Assembly: GCA_021781285.1 (NCBI GenBank)
Contig: JAJXXD010000087.1
Coordinates: forward strand, 1 to 16,969
Direction of reading: 5' to 3'
Source: a bacterium
Lineage (GTDB): Bacteria > SZUA-79 > Acidulodesulfobacterales > Acidulodesulfobacteraceae
Length of the DNA stretch: 16,969 nt
Shown: in pieces, positions 1-7,555 of the stretch
Position numbering within the stretch: position 1 is the stretch's first letter
Layout of the letters: every line of letters begins with the position of its first letter
Translations under genes and position numbers: made by a program
The notes under the pieces: generated by a model
What the model was told of the DNA's origin: nothing
What the model saw: the letters and a program-made list of their open reading frames with translations, nothing else
The model's database searches: none

Positions 1-130
1 ACTTTGGTTTTTTAGATACGGCTGATGTTTTTCCGGCAGGCGGCGGATATTTTAAAAAAGCGGCGGCAAGCAAGATAAGCACGGAAATAAATGTGGTTAA
101 AATATAAAGGTACCGCGCTTTAAATTTCAT
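1..130 (-). CDS. Partial CDS, N-terminus of an exported or membrane-anchored protein
   Basis: Read leftward from an ATG at 130-128, an open frame runs off the window edge with 43 complete codons and no stop. The product starts MKFKARYLYILTTFISVLIL and continues with an Ala/Leu-rich stretch and then PPPAG and a Lys/Ser-rich segment. A basic start, one hydrophobic helix (about residues 7-26) and a polar, proline-containing follow-on indicate a signal peptide or a single N-terminal membrane anchor. A GGAAGG sequence lies 12 bases before the ATG on that strand, a rather long spacing. The gene diverges from the secretion locus to the right. The family cannot be named from 43 residues. Confidence 0.6.
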   Translation of the reverse strand, partial: MKFKARYLYILTTFISVLILLAAAFLKYPPPAGKTSAVSKKPK

Positions 131-433
131 GAAATATAGTAACCTTCCGAAGAGTTTTTACTAACGTTAAATAGTTAATTATCCAAACTTTAATATTATG
201 CCATTTAAAGCCGATATTTTCAATATATTCATTTATCTTGTTAATAATTTTTATAATAGACATTTTAAAAGTTATTTACACCCTCCATTATTTTGGTTGA
301 CAATTTTTTTTACTTTTGATACAAATAATACATAATTTATCTTTAATCTTATATAAAACAAAAATACATAAAACAAAATAAGCTAATATAACACAATCAA
401 TATAGGTAACCTCTTTATAACAGGGCGTTGTTT
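131..433. other. Divergent AT-rich intergenic region
   Basis: This 303-base stretch separates the leftward partial gene from tpsA. It is strongly A+T-rich and has no RNA gene or convincing protein. It holds one good rightward promoter candidate (297-325) and an A-rich stretch of about 100 bases that would be the tpsA leader. Two short open frames (about 45 codons each, one per strand) lack a suitably spaced Shine-Dalgarno and look like chance products of the base composition. The leftward gene's promoter must also lie here, but I could not single one out. Confidence 0.6.
297..325 (+). promoter_or_regulatory. Candidate sigma-70 promoter for tpsA
   Basis: A perfect -35 hexamer TTGACA (297-302) is followed by a 17-base spacer and a -10 like TACAAA (320-325, four of six consensus bases). 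The -10 is preceded by TGA, giving the TG of an extended -10. Transcription would start near 332, leaving a leader of about 100 bases before tpsA. The surroundings are so AT-rich that a chance match is possible, but the spacing and the perfect -35 make this the best candidate in the spacer. Confidence 0.5.
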
Positions 434-3007
434 ATGTTAAAGTTATTTAAAGCCTTATTATTTTTCATCGTGTTCGGTTTTTCTTTGCCTGTTTTTGCGA
501 TGTCTCCCGTTCTTCCCACAGGAGGGGGATTTATTTATGGTTCGGGTTCCATTAATACTTCCGGCTCCTCTATGACAATAAAACAGGCTACGTCCAAGGG
601 CATAATAAATTGGCAGGGCTTTTCCATAGGGCAGGGGGGTTTCGTATTTTTCAACAACGGTTCGGGGGCAACGCTGAACAGGGTAACCGGTCAGGGCATT
701 TCTTCTATAGCCGGTATGCTCAAAGCCACCGGTTCCCTCTTTCTTATAAACCCGAACGGCATAGTAATAACACCTTCGGGCAAGGTTATAACCGGAGGCG
801 ATTTTGTAGCCTCCACGTTAAACATATCAGACTCGGGCTTCCTGAACGGCAACCTATCTTTTGCGGGAACAACAGGCATAGTGGACAACGAAGGTTCTGT
901 CAGTTCTTCCGGAAGCGTGATTCTTGTGGGAACAGCGGTAATCAACTCAGGCAGTATAGACTCTCCCTACGGCGCTACTTCTTTAGTTTCAGGCACGCGC
1001 ATAATCATGATTCCCGAAAGCGGTTCTGCAGACATCCTTATTTCCCCTTCTTCCGTCCCCGGCAATGTAACGAATTCCGGCGTAATAAAGGCGGTTTCGG
1101 CATACCTGTCTTCCGCAAACGGGAACGTCTATGCCCTTGCAGGCAATAACGGGGGACTCATCGAAGCAACAGGAACTAAAACTATAAACGGACAGGTCTG
1201 GCTCACCGCCCCTAACGGAACGGTATCCGTTAATTCTACCTTATCTGCACCCGAAGAGGCAGTAATAGACGGTAAGAACACTACTGTAGGTTCAAACGCC
1301 TCCATATCCGTTTCAGGCGCAGGAGATGTAAAAATAGGCTTATCACCCTTAAATTCAGAATCTGTAAATACTACAATACTATCTGGTGCGACCCTTTCCG
1401 CTGGAAAAGGTGGTCTAATAGAAACCTCGGGGGATGTTTTGAACGTTGGCAATATTAAGGTAAATGCCCCAGGCGGAGAGTGGCTTATGGATCCTTACGA
1501 TTTGACGGCAGATTCTTCTGCCGCTACCTCGATAGATAATGCCCTTAACGCAAATACAAACGTAACTGAACAGACTGCTTCTTCCAACACCTCAGGTTAC
1601 GGAACGCGGTCTTCCGGCTCTGGAGATATTAACGTTGACACCCCTATAGCCTGGGGTACGGCAGCATCCCTCACTCTTGACTCATCTCAGGGCATTAATA
1701 TAAACAGCACGATAACTGTGACCGCAAATGGAACTTTGAACCTTAACTATAATGGTTACGGTCAGGCAAGCCGCGGTGATGGAGGAGGCATCAACTTCCC
1801 ATTGGGAAGCTCGGGTTTCACCGGAAATATACAGTTTACAGGAATCTCTGGAGGAAATCCTTCAGGTTCGTTTACTATAAACGGCACTTCTTATACGCTT
1901 GTAAATGCAAATAATTTAGGCTTGGTAGGCATTACAGGCAATTACTCTCATTACGCCCTTGCAACAAACATTACCGTCCCATCCGGTTTTACTCCCATAA
2001 GCCTTGGTTTCGGGGATGACTTTAACGGTCTTGGCCATACTATAAGTGGCTTTGCATTTACGCCACCTCCAAACACTTATGATTGGAATGTAGGGCTTTT
2101 TGATTCTATAGACGGCAGTGTGGAAAACTTAGGGGTTACGAACGTAGATATTCATGGCAGCAAGGATGCAACTATCACCTCTGCCGCAGGCCTTGCTGTA
2201 ATTAACTATGGAGAAGTCTTGAATTGCTACTCTACCGGCTATGTTTATGGGTGGAACGATGCAGGTGGCCTTGTTGCGGATAACTATGGAGTAGTTGTAA
2301 ATTCTTACTCTACCGCCAATGTAACTGGATTTGAGGATATCGGAGGTCTTGTTGGAGTGAATGATGTAAGTTTTCAGGGTTATACCGGTATAATTCTTAA
2401 TTCCTATGCTACCGGCTCCGTTTCCGGCACAGTAGTTGTTGGTGGCCTCGCAGGGGGTAATTCGAAGGATGGATTGGACTATGCCGAAATTATTGATTCC
2501 TACTCCACCGGCTCCGTTATCGGTATTCCTCGTATTATCAACGAATTAGTCTTACCAAACGGCGACACTAAGCCTATTATTGGCGTTGTTGATATAGGCG
2601 GCCTTGTGGGAGGTAATTACGGTATCATCTCCAATTCATATTGGAGCGTTCCAAAGAATAGTGTTCCAACTGTTCCAACGAATGTACCGTCCACTCCTCC
2701 AACGAATGTACCGTCCACTCCGTCCACGCCCATCTCTACGCCCATTGTCAACCCTACTACTCATTCCCATATCCCTTATAACATCGATGCCCTGAGACAT
2801 AACATACATTACCCTAGTAATATCAATGTAACGAAATGCCATTGTACATTAAGCCCGAAACAAAGCCACAAGCTTGATAAGACAATTGGTAAAGAATTGA
2901 GGAGGGTGGGTAAAAAAGTTTTAAATAAGGTTGCTAAAAAACGTTTAATAAATCTTTACGAAGATGGGGGCGAAGGATTTTTATTCCCAAATCCTTTTGC
3001 TCACTAA
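434..3007 (+). CDS. TpsA exoprotein: two-partner secretion, filamentous-haemagglutinin type, with GLUG repeats
   Basis: Secreted exoprotein of a two-partner secretion system, 857 residues. The ATG at 434 is preferred because AGGG (422-425) lies 8 bases upstream; a TTG at 428 would be too close to it. A signal peptide (about residues 1-23, ending PVFA) precedes the TPS domain (about 24-250), which has the haemagglutination-domain signatures LNRVTG and LINPNGI and a following STL segment. Beta-helix-like repeats follow to about residue 580, then four or so GLUG units (GGLVG, NSYSTG; about 585-738), a Pro/Thr/Ser linker (739-775) and a basic tail with C802-H-C804. It is short for the family, whose adhesins often exceed 1500 residues. 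The TpsB partner lies 2.5 kb downstream beyond three Sel1 genes. Adhesin or biofilm role is inferred from the family; the tail is not recognised. Confidence 0.9.
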   Translation: MLKLFKALLFFIVFGFSLPVFAMSPVLPTGGGFIYGSGSINTSGSSMTIKQATSKGIINWQGFSIGQGGFVFFNNGSGATLNRVTGQGISSIAGMLKATGSLFLINPNGIVITPSGKVITGGDFVASTLNISDSGFLNGNLSFAGTTGIVDNEGSVSSSGSVILVGTAVINSGSIDSPYGATSLVSGTRIIMIPESGSADILISPSSVPGNVTNSGVIKAVSAYLSSANGNVYALAGNNGGLIEATGTKTINGQVWLTAPNGTVSVNSTLSAPEEAVIDGKNTTVGSNASISVSGAGDVKIGLSPLNSESVNTTILSGATLSAGKGGLIETSGDVLNVGNIKVNAPGGEWLMDPYDLTADSSAATSIDNALNANTNVTEQTASSNTSGYGTRSSGSGDINVDTPIAWGTAASLTLDSSQGININSTITVTANGTLNLNYNGYGQASRGDGGGINFPLGSSGFTGNIQFTGISGGNPSGSFTINGTSYTLVNANNLGLVGITGNYSHYALATNITVPSGFTPISLGFGDDFNGLGHTISGFAFTPPPNTYDWNVGLFDSIDGSVENLGVTNVDIHGSKDATITSAAGLAVINYGEVLNCYSTGYVYGWNDAGGLVADNYGVVVNSYSTANVTGFEDIGGLVGVNDVSFQGYTGIILNSYATGSVSGTVVVGGLAGGNSKDGLDYAEIIDSYSTGSVIGIPRIINELVLPNGDTKPIIGVVDIGGLVGGNYGIISNSYWSVPKNSVPTVPTNVPSTPPTNVPSTPSTPISTPIVNPTTHSHIPYNIDALRHNIHYPSNINVTKCHCTLSPKQSHKLDKTIGKELRRVGKKVLNKVAKKRLINLYEDGGEGFLFPNPFAH
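2675..2721 (+). repeat. 24-bp tandem repeat in the tpsA linker
   Basis: Two exact 23-base copies (2675-2697 and 2699-2721) with a 24-base period encode the Pro/Thr/Ser linker between the GLUG repeats and the C-terminal tail (TNVPSTPP then TNVPSTPS). Such in-frame repeats can change linker length by slippage. Confidence 0.8.
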
Positions 3008-3045
3008 GACAATAGTGTGATGCAATAAACGGAAACTAAAATTGG

Positions 3046-3073
3046 TTGAAAATTATATTCTATTTATTTTAAT
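3046..3073 (+). promoter_or_regulatory. Weak promoter candidate before the first Sel1 gene
   Basis: TTGAAA (3046-3051), a 16-base spacer and TTTAAT (3068-3073) lie in the 139-base gap between tpsA and the first Sel1 gene. Each hexamer differs from consensus by one base, but this gap is nearly pure A/T, so chance matches are expected. It would allow the Sel1-tpsB part to be transcribed separately from tpsA. Confidence 0.25.
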
Positions 3074-3146
3074 AAATTTAATTTAAATCTTAAAAATCTA
3101 AAATCGATGTGAAAATTTATTCCTAAACAGGTTAAGAGGATAAACC

Positions 3147-3929
3147 ATGAAACTTAAATATTATTTAATAATTTTATTATTGCTTTTACTTCCCACGCTT
3201 GCCTTAGCTTATTCGGGACATAGCAAAACTCTCAGTGCAAAGACAGAGAAAACTTTAGGACTTGACTATTATTATGGGCGCAATGGAGAAAAGCAGAACT
3301 ATTCCAAAGCAATGTACTGGATTAAGAAATCTGCGGTCCAAGGAAATGCAAGGGCTCAGGTCGATTTAGGCTACGCTTACTATCTTGGTGAGGGAGTTAA
3401 GCAGAACTATTCCAGAGCTGTTTACTGGTTTCGGAAAGCTGCGGAGCAAAAGAATGCCAATGCCCAGGTTTTATTGGGCTACGCTTACAATTTCGGTCAC
3501 GGTGTTGCACAGAACTATTCCAAAGCTGTTTACTGGTTTAGAAAAGCAGCAATTCAAGGGGATGCAGGCGGTCAGGTCGATTTAGGCTACGCTTACTATT
3601 TCGGTCACGGTGTCGTACAAAACTATTCCATGGCTGCTTATTGGTTCAAGAAAGCCGCGGCCCAAGGAAATTTGAGTGGTCAATTTAGTTTAGCCAATTC
3701 TTACTACTTCGGCCACGGAGTCAAGCGGAACTATTCCAAAGCTGTTTACTGGTTCAAGAAAGCTGCAGCCCAAGGAAATGCAGGGGCTCAGGCCATTTTA
3801 GGCATAGCCTACTACCTCGGCCGCGGAGTCAAGCAGAATTATTCCAAAGCGGTTTATTGGCTCAAGAAAGCCGCGGCCCAGGGAAGTGTCGAAGCCGAGA
3901 CCTTTTTAAATAAAATAAAACATAGATAA
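3147..3929 (+). CDS. Exported Sel1-repeat protein, copy 1
   Basis: A 260-residue protein with an N-terminal signal peptide (basic start, Leu-rich core, cleavage probably after LALA, residues 19-22) followed by six tandem Sel1-like repeats of about 36 residues up to a short basic C-terminus. The unit pattern is G.GVKQNYSKAVYW..KAA.QGN..AQ..LG.AYYLG. Sel1 repeats form alpha-solenoid scaffolds that bind partner proteins; exported examples are known in Helicobacter (Hcp) and E. coli (EsiB). The ATG is supported by AGAGGA six bases upstream. All six units carry an NYS sequon where Sel1 repeats usually have Asp. It lies between tpsA and tpsB on the same strand, so a periplasmic or surface role with the TPS pair is inferred. 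No enzymatic motif is seen. Confidence 0.88.
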   Translation: MKLKYYLIILLLLLLPTLALAYSGHSKTLSAKTEKTLGLDYYYGRNGEKQNYSKAMYWIKKSAVQGNARAQVDLGYAYYLGEGVKQNYSRAVYWFRKAAEQKNANAQVLLGYAYNFGHGVAQNYSKAVYWFRKAAIQGDAGGQVDLGYAYYFGHGVVQNYSMAAYWFKKAAAQGNLSGQFSLANSYYFGHGVKRNYSKAVYWFKKAAAQGNAGAQAILGIAYYLGRGVKQNYSKAVYWLKKAAAQGSVEAETFLNKIKHR

Positions 3930-4004
3930 ATATTAAAAAAAATCTATTTTTTCTCTAAAAGCCGACGCAGAACTTCACTTCTGAGCTGGCCTGTAGGATA
4001 AACC

Positions 4005-4571
4005 ATGAAACTTAAATATTATTTAATCATTTTATTTCTGCTTTTAATTCCCATGCTTGTTATGGTTTATTCGGTCCACGCCAAAAACCTCGGCGCAAAG
4101 GCAGAGAAAACTATTGGCCTTAATTATTATTACGGGCGCAATGGATTTAAGCGGAACTATTCCAAAGCAGTTTACTGGTTTAGAAAGGCTGCAGAAGGGG
4201 GGAATGCCAATGCACAGTTTGTATTAGCTCGTTTTTACTATCTTGGCCAAGGAGTTAAGCAAAACTATCCCAAAGCTATTTACTGGCTTAAGAAATCCGC
4301 CGCCAAGGGAAATATTAATGCACAGCTTGATTTAGGACATATTTACTATTACGGCCATGTCGTAAAGCAGAACTATCCTGAAGCGGCATACTGGTTCAAT
4401 AAAGCCGCCGCCTAGGGGAATGCTAATGCACAGTTCGTCCTGGGCGGCTTTTACTACCTTGGCCGCGGAGTTAAACAAAACTATTCCAAAGCCGTCTACT
4501 GGCTCCATAAGTCCGCAGCCCAGGGCAACAGCGAAGCTAAGAGATTTTTAAATAAAATCGAAAACAGATGA
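4005..4571 (+). pseudogene. Exported Sel1-repeat protein, copy 2, interrupted by an in-frame amber codon
   Basis: The frame opens at ATG 4005, with AGGA shortly upstream, and encodes a signal peptide and three Sel1 units before TAG at 4413-4415. Beyond the TAG the same frame continues for 51 codons with a perfect fourth Sel1 unit (GRGVKQNYSKAVYW) and a C-terminus like those of the other copies (FLNKIENR), ending in TGA at 4569-4571. The TAG sits where the neighbours have CAG in AAAQGN, so one C-to-T change explains it. Uninterrupted it would be 188 residues. The final TGA overlaps the next gene's ATG in an ATGA junction, showing that the full frame was once translated. Possible readings are a recent pseudogene, a 136-residue truncated product, suppression of UAG, or a sequencing error. 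Confidence 0.8.
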
Positions 4572-5479
4572 AACCAAAATATTATTTAATAATTTTATTA
4601 TTGCTTTTACTTCCCACGCTTGCCTTAGCTTATTCGGGACATAGCAAAACTCTCAGTGCAAAGGCAGAGAAAACTATTGGACTTAATTATTATTATGGGC
4701 GCAATGGATTTAAGCGAAACTATTTCAAGGCTGTCTACTGGTTTAGAAAAGCGGCGGAACGGGGGAATCTCAATGCGCAGTTTGATTTAGGCTATGCCTA
4801 TTATTACGGCCGCGGCGTAAAGCAGAACTATTCCAAAGCCGTTTACTGGTATAAGAAAGCTGCGGACCAGGGGAATGTTCACGGACAGACCTATTTAGCC
4901 AGTGCTTATTATCTTGGTCGGGGAGTTAAACAAAGCTATTCCAAGGCGGTTTACTGGCTTAAGAAAGCTGCGGACCAGGGGAATGCCGATGCACAGTTGG
5001 ATTTAGGTATCTCTTACTACCTCGGCTATGAAGGCAAGCAAAACTATTCCAAGGCGAACTACTGGTTTCGGAAAGCTGCAGCCCGAGGGAATACAATTGC
5101 CCAGGTTAATTTAGGCAGTGCTTATTATAGTGGCCGTGGGGTTAAACAGAACTATTCCAAAGCAGTTTACTGGTTCAGAAAAGCCGCATTCCAAGGGAAT
5201 ACTGATGGCCAATCTCATTTATCGTCACCGAATGTATATTTAGCCAGCGCTTACTACCTCGGTCGCGGAGTCAAGCAGAACTATTCTAAGGCCGTCTATT
5301 GGTTTAGGAAAGCCGCAGCTCAAGGGAATACCGATGGACAACTTGGGTTAGGCATAGCCTACTACCTCGGCCACGGAGTCAAGCAGAATTATTCCAAAGC
5401 GGTTTATTGGCTCAAGAAAGCCGCGGCCCAGGGAAGTGTCGAAGCCAAGACTCTTTTAAATAAAATCAGACGCCGATAA
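4568..5479 (+). CDS. Exported Sel1-repeat protein, copy 3
   Basis: A 303-residue protein with a signal peptide almost identical to that of copy 1 and seven Sel1 units of about 36 residues. Five units carry NYS; one has NYF and one SYS. The sixth unit has about eight extra residues (SHLSSPNV) before its second helix. The ATG overlaps the stop of copy 2 (ATGA), and no Shine-Dalgarno is visible just upstream, so translation probably depends on ribosomes finishing copy 2; the amber there may reduce it. The last 120 or so bases nearly match the end of copy 1, indicating duplication or gene conversion. Role as for copy 1: probable exported scaffold or binding protein linked to the TPS pair by position only. 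Confidence 0.87.
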   Translation: MKPKYYLIILLLLLLPTLALAYSGHSKTLSAKAEKTIGLNYYYGRNGFKRNYFKAVYWFRKAAERGNLNAQFDLGYAYYYGRGVKQNYSKAVYWYKKAADQGNVHGQTYLASAYYLGRGVKQSYSKAVYWLKKAADQGNADAQLDLGISYYLGYEGKQNYSKANYWFRKAAARGNTIAQVNLGSAYYSGRGVKQNYSKAVYWFRKAAFQGNTDGQSHLSSPNVYLASAYYLGRGVKQNYSKAVYWFRKAAAQGNTDGQLGLGIAYYLGHGVKQNYSKAVYWLKKAAAQGSVEAKTLLNKIRRR

Positions 5480-5550
5480 AATAAAAATCGCTATGCAATA
5501 CAGGCTTAATCGGTATATTCGCCAATGTCGGCATTTTAAATAGGATAACG

Positions 5551-7344
5551 ATGCGAATAAACAGACTATTTAACAGAGTAATCATCTTAACAATACTATC
5601 TTTAGCGTTTCTTCTTCCTTCTTTTTCTTACGCTCAGGCCGGGCCGTATCTGCACGTTGCGCCGCAAAAGCCCAAGCCCGTCCCGTTTTCTCCGAAGATA
5701 ACAGTTAAGTCCCGCAAAAGTTCGGCATCCAAGGAGATAGCCATTCCTTCCTTAAAAGGCATCGTATTCGTTTCTTCCGTTAAAAATTTTAAGCCCCACG
5801 GCGTTTCCAGAAGCATCCTCGGCGAAAACGGACTTTATATTAAAAAATCACTTCCGTTTCTTAGGAGCGCCGCTTTCATTAAAAATATGGAATCGAAACT
5901 AAATAAATCTCTTACCTTCGAAGGCATAAATGAAATTATTTCCGCCGTGAGGTCGTTATATAAATCTCACAACCGTCCTTTCGTGGACGCGGTAGTTCCT
6001 CCCCAGAACGTATCTTCAGGTATTCTTCAGGTGGTAGTTATGGAATACAAGATAGGCGCCATAAAAGTTAGCGGCAACAGGTGGTTTTCGAGCAGTTTTA
6101 TTGTTTCCCAGCTAAATATAGGTACGGGGCAGACGCTCTCGGAAACAGACTTATCCTCAGGCATTAACTGGATTAACGAAAACCCTTTTTTGCACACGGA
6201 AGCAATACTTTCCCCGGGGAAAGTTCCAGGGAACATGAATATAAATATGCTCGCTAAGGACGTAAACCCTTTTAGAATATACGCGGGCTTTGATAATCAA
6301 GGTATTCCGTCTTTAGGCATGAACGAGTGGGACGCAGGTTTTAACTACGGGAATGTTTTCGGATTAGGACATATGCTTTCTTATCAGGCGGCGCAGAGCT
6401 TTAATGCAAGGTTTCGTTCCCAATCCTTAAGCTACGATATTCCTTTTCCGTGGCACGGCAGGCTGGAACTTTTGGGTTCTTATTCTACTGCCGTTCCATC
6501 TATAAACCCGGATTTTCAGGAAATTGGAAGAAACGCGCAGGCAAGCGCCTATTATAAACAGGAGTTTGCGGAACGCAGGTGGAAGCAGGCAACCCTTAAG
6601 CAGACGATTGGTGTTGGATACGACTTTAAAACAACCAATACCAACCTTGCATTCGGTGGAATGCAGGTTTTTCAGGGAACGGCCCAAATAGACCAGTTTC
6701 CGATATTTTATTCCCTTACGGAAAACGATTCATATGGAATTACGGTTTTTAACAACAGGTTAGTTATAAGCCCCGGGAACATGAATGCCGATAACTCGGA
6801 CGCTTCCTTTAACATTATATATCCAGATACGAGAAGCAAATATATCTACGATAGCGTAAATTTATCGAGGACTGAATTTCTTCCGTATAAAACCAGTCTG
6901 GTTTCTTATGCAGATTTCCAGATCGCCACCCATAACCTTCTTTATAGCGAACAGCTTGCCGCAGGTGGTATTTACACCCTTCCGGGCTACTCTCCTGATA
7001 CCGCTAACGGCTCCAGAGGCGTTATAGTAAGCGAGAAATTTAATCTTCCGCCTATAAATATAGCCCCTGTTTTTCAAGGAACGGTTCCAACTTACAGGAA
7101 TATACCGCTACCGGTGTCTTTAGGGTTGTTCTGGGATTACGCCGATTTGTCCTCGGTTGATAATGCCTCAAGTATTACCGGCCTACCGAATACCGTCGTT
7201 CTTGCAAGCATCGGGACGAGCTTGCATATGGACATAGGTGCGTTAGATCTTAGGTTTGCCCTAGGCTGGAAATTAAGGCACATCCCTTACGGGGACTACG
7301 GCAAGGGGTTGTTCGAGGATATAGCGGCTACGGTCAGCTTTTAA
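5551..7344 (+). CDS. TpsB transporter, ShlB/FhaC-type outer-membrane protein
   Basis: Outer-membrane transporter of the two-partner secretion system, 597 residues, expected to export the TpsA encoded upstream. A signal peptide (about 1-29, ending SYAQ) is followed by a Pro/Lys-rich stretch, a first POTRA domain (about 68-165), a second POTRA domain starting IKVSGN (about 168-236) and a 16-stranded-type beta barrel to the end. The last residue is Phe (ATVSF), as expected for a barrel inserted by the Bam complex. The start is supported by AGGA (5542-5545), five bases before ATG, in an AGGATAA context shared with Sel1 copies 1 and 2. Against the family pattern GG..SVRGY, this protein reads GGIYTLPGY, so the conserved Arg of the L6 tip is Pro478. 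An Asp in the barrel-wall motif is kept (FWDY, D529). Confidence 0.92.
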   Translation: MRINRLFNRVIILTILSLAFLLPSFSYAQAGPYLHVAPQKPKPVPFSPKITVKSRKSSASKEIAIPSLKGIVFVSSVKNFKPHGVSRSILGENGLYIKKSLPFLRSAAFIKNMESKLNKSLTFEGINEIISAVRSLYKSHNRPFVDAVVPPQNVSSGILQVVVMEYKIGAIKVSGNRWFSSSFIVSQLNIGTGQTLSETDLSSGINWINENPFLHTEAILSPGKVPGNMNINMLAKDVNPFRIYAGFDNQGIPSLGMNEWDAGFNYGNVFGLGHMLSYQAAQSFNARFRSQSLSYDIPFPWHGRLELLGSYSTAVPSINPDFQEIGRNAQASAYYKQEFAERRWKQATLKQTIGVGYDFKTTNTNLAFGGMQVFQGTAQIDQFPIFYSLTENDSYGITVFNNRLVISPGNMNADNSDASFNIIYPDTRSKYIYDSVNLSRTEFLPYKTSLVSYADFQIATHNLLYSEQLAAGGIYTLPGYSPDTANGSRGVIVSEKFNLPPINIAPVFQGTVPTYRNIPLPVSLGLFWDYADLSSVDNASSITGLPNTVVLASIGTSLHMDIGALDLRFALGWKLRHIPYGDYGKGLFEDIAATVSF

Positions 7345-7489
7345 GGGAAATGCAAAAACTTGCCGATTTTGTATTTTATCGATATTCAGGAAAACAAAAT
7401 TAGGGCTGTAACGACTTCTTAACCACCTCCCAAATTATATTGCAAAATTAAGGTTTATGCATTATGCGGGCAAAAAAATAGTTTTAATA

Positions 7490-7498
7490 TGGTATAAT
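7490..7498 (+). promoter_or_regulatory. Extended -10 promoter for the zinc-ribbon gene
   Basis: TGG followed by the perfect hexamer TATAAT (7493-7498) forms an extended -10 element, which can act without a good -35; none is apparent. Transcription would begin near 7505, about 50 bases before the ATG at 7556. The run TATAATCAAAA recurs at the next promoter (8123-8133). Confidence 0.6.
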
Positions 7499-7555
7499 CA
7501 AAATAGGCGCAAAATATCAACCGCAACTATATTTAAGACTAAGGAGGCAAATAAA

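Noticed and set aside
120..335. Two small open frames (about 47 codons leftward from 263, about 45 codons rightward from 198) in the divergent spacer
   Set aside because: Neither has a well-placed Shine-Dalgarno (GGAGGG for the leftward one is 17 bases away), both are low-complexity and Ile/Asn-rich, and one overlaps the leftward gene start.
610..1149. Open frame of 179 codons overlapping tpsA in another frame
   Set aside because: It lies wholly inside the TPS domain coding region, is rich in Arg, Phe and Cys with no domain, and is a by-product of the repetitive real gene.
3930..4004. Possible terminator between Sel1 copies 1 and 2
   Set aside because: Only an all A/T pairing (AAAAAA/TTTTTT) and a five-pair CAGAA/TTCTG stem at 3968-3983 were found; neither has a GC-rich stem followed by a T-run.
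4413..4415. Pyrrolysine insertion as the preferred reading of the amber codon
   Set aside because: The aligned residue is Gln in a structural repeat, a single C-to-T change explains it, and no pyl gene is in the window; kept only as an alternative.
3147..5479. Regular repeats that could suggest a CRISPR array
   Set aside because: They are degenerate repeats of about 108 bases, in frame, encoding 36-residue Sel1 units, without constant short repeats or unique spacers.
7457..7555. Upstream ATG for the zinc-ribbon gene
   Set aside because: It precedes the extended -10 promoter, has no Shine-Dalgarno, and the added residues do not fit; ATG 7556 has AAGGAGG.
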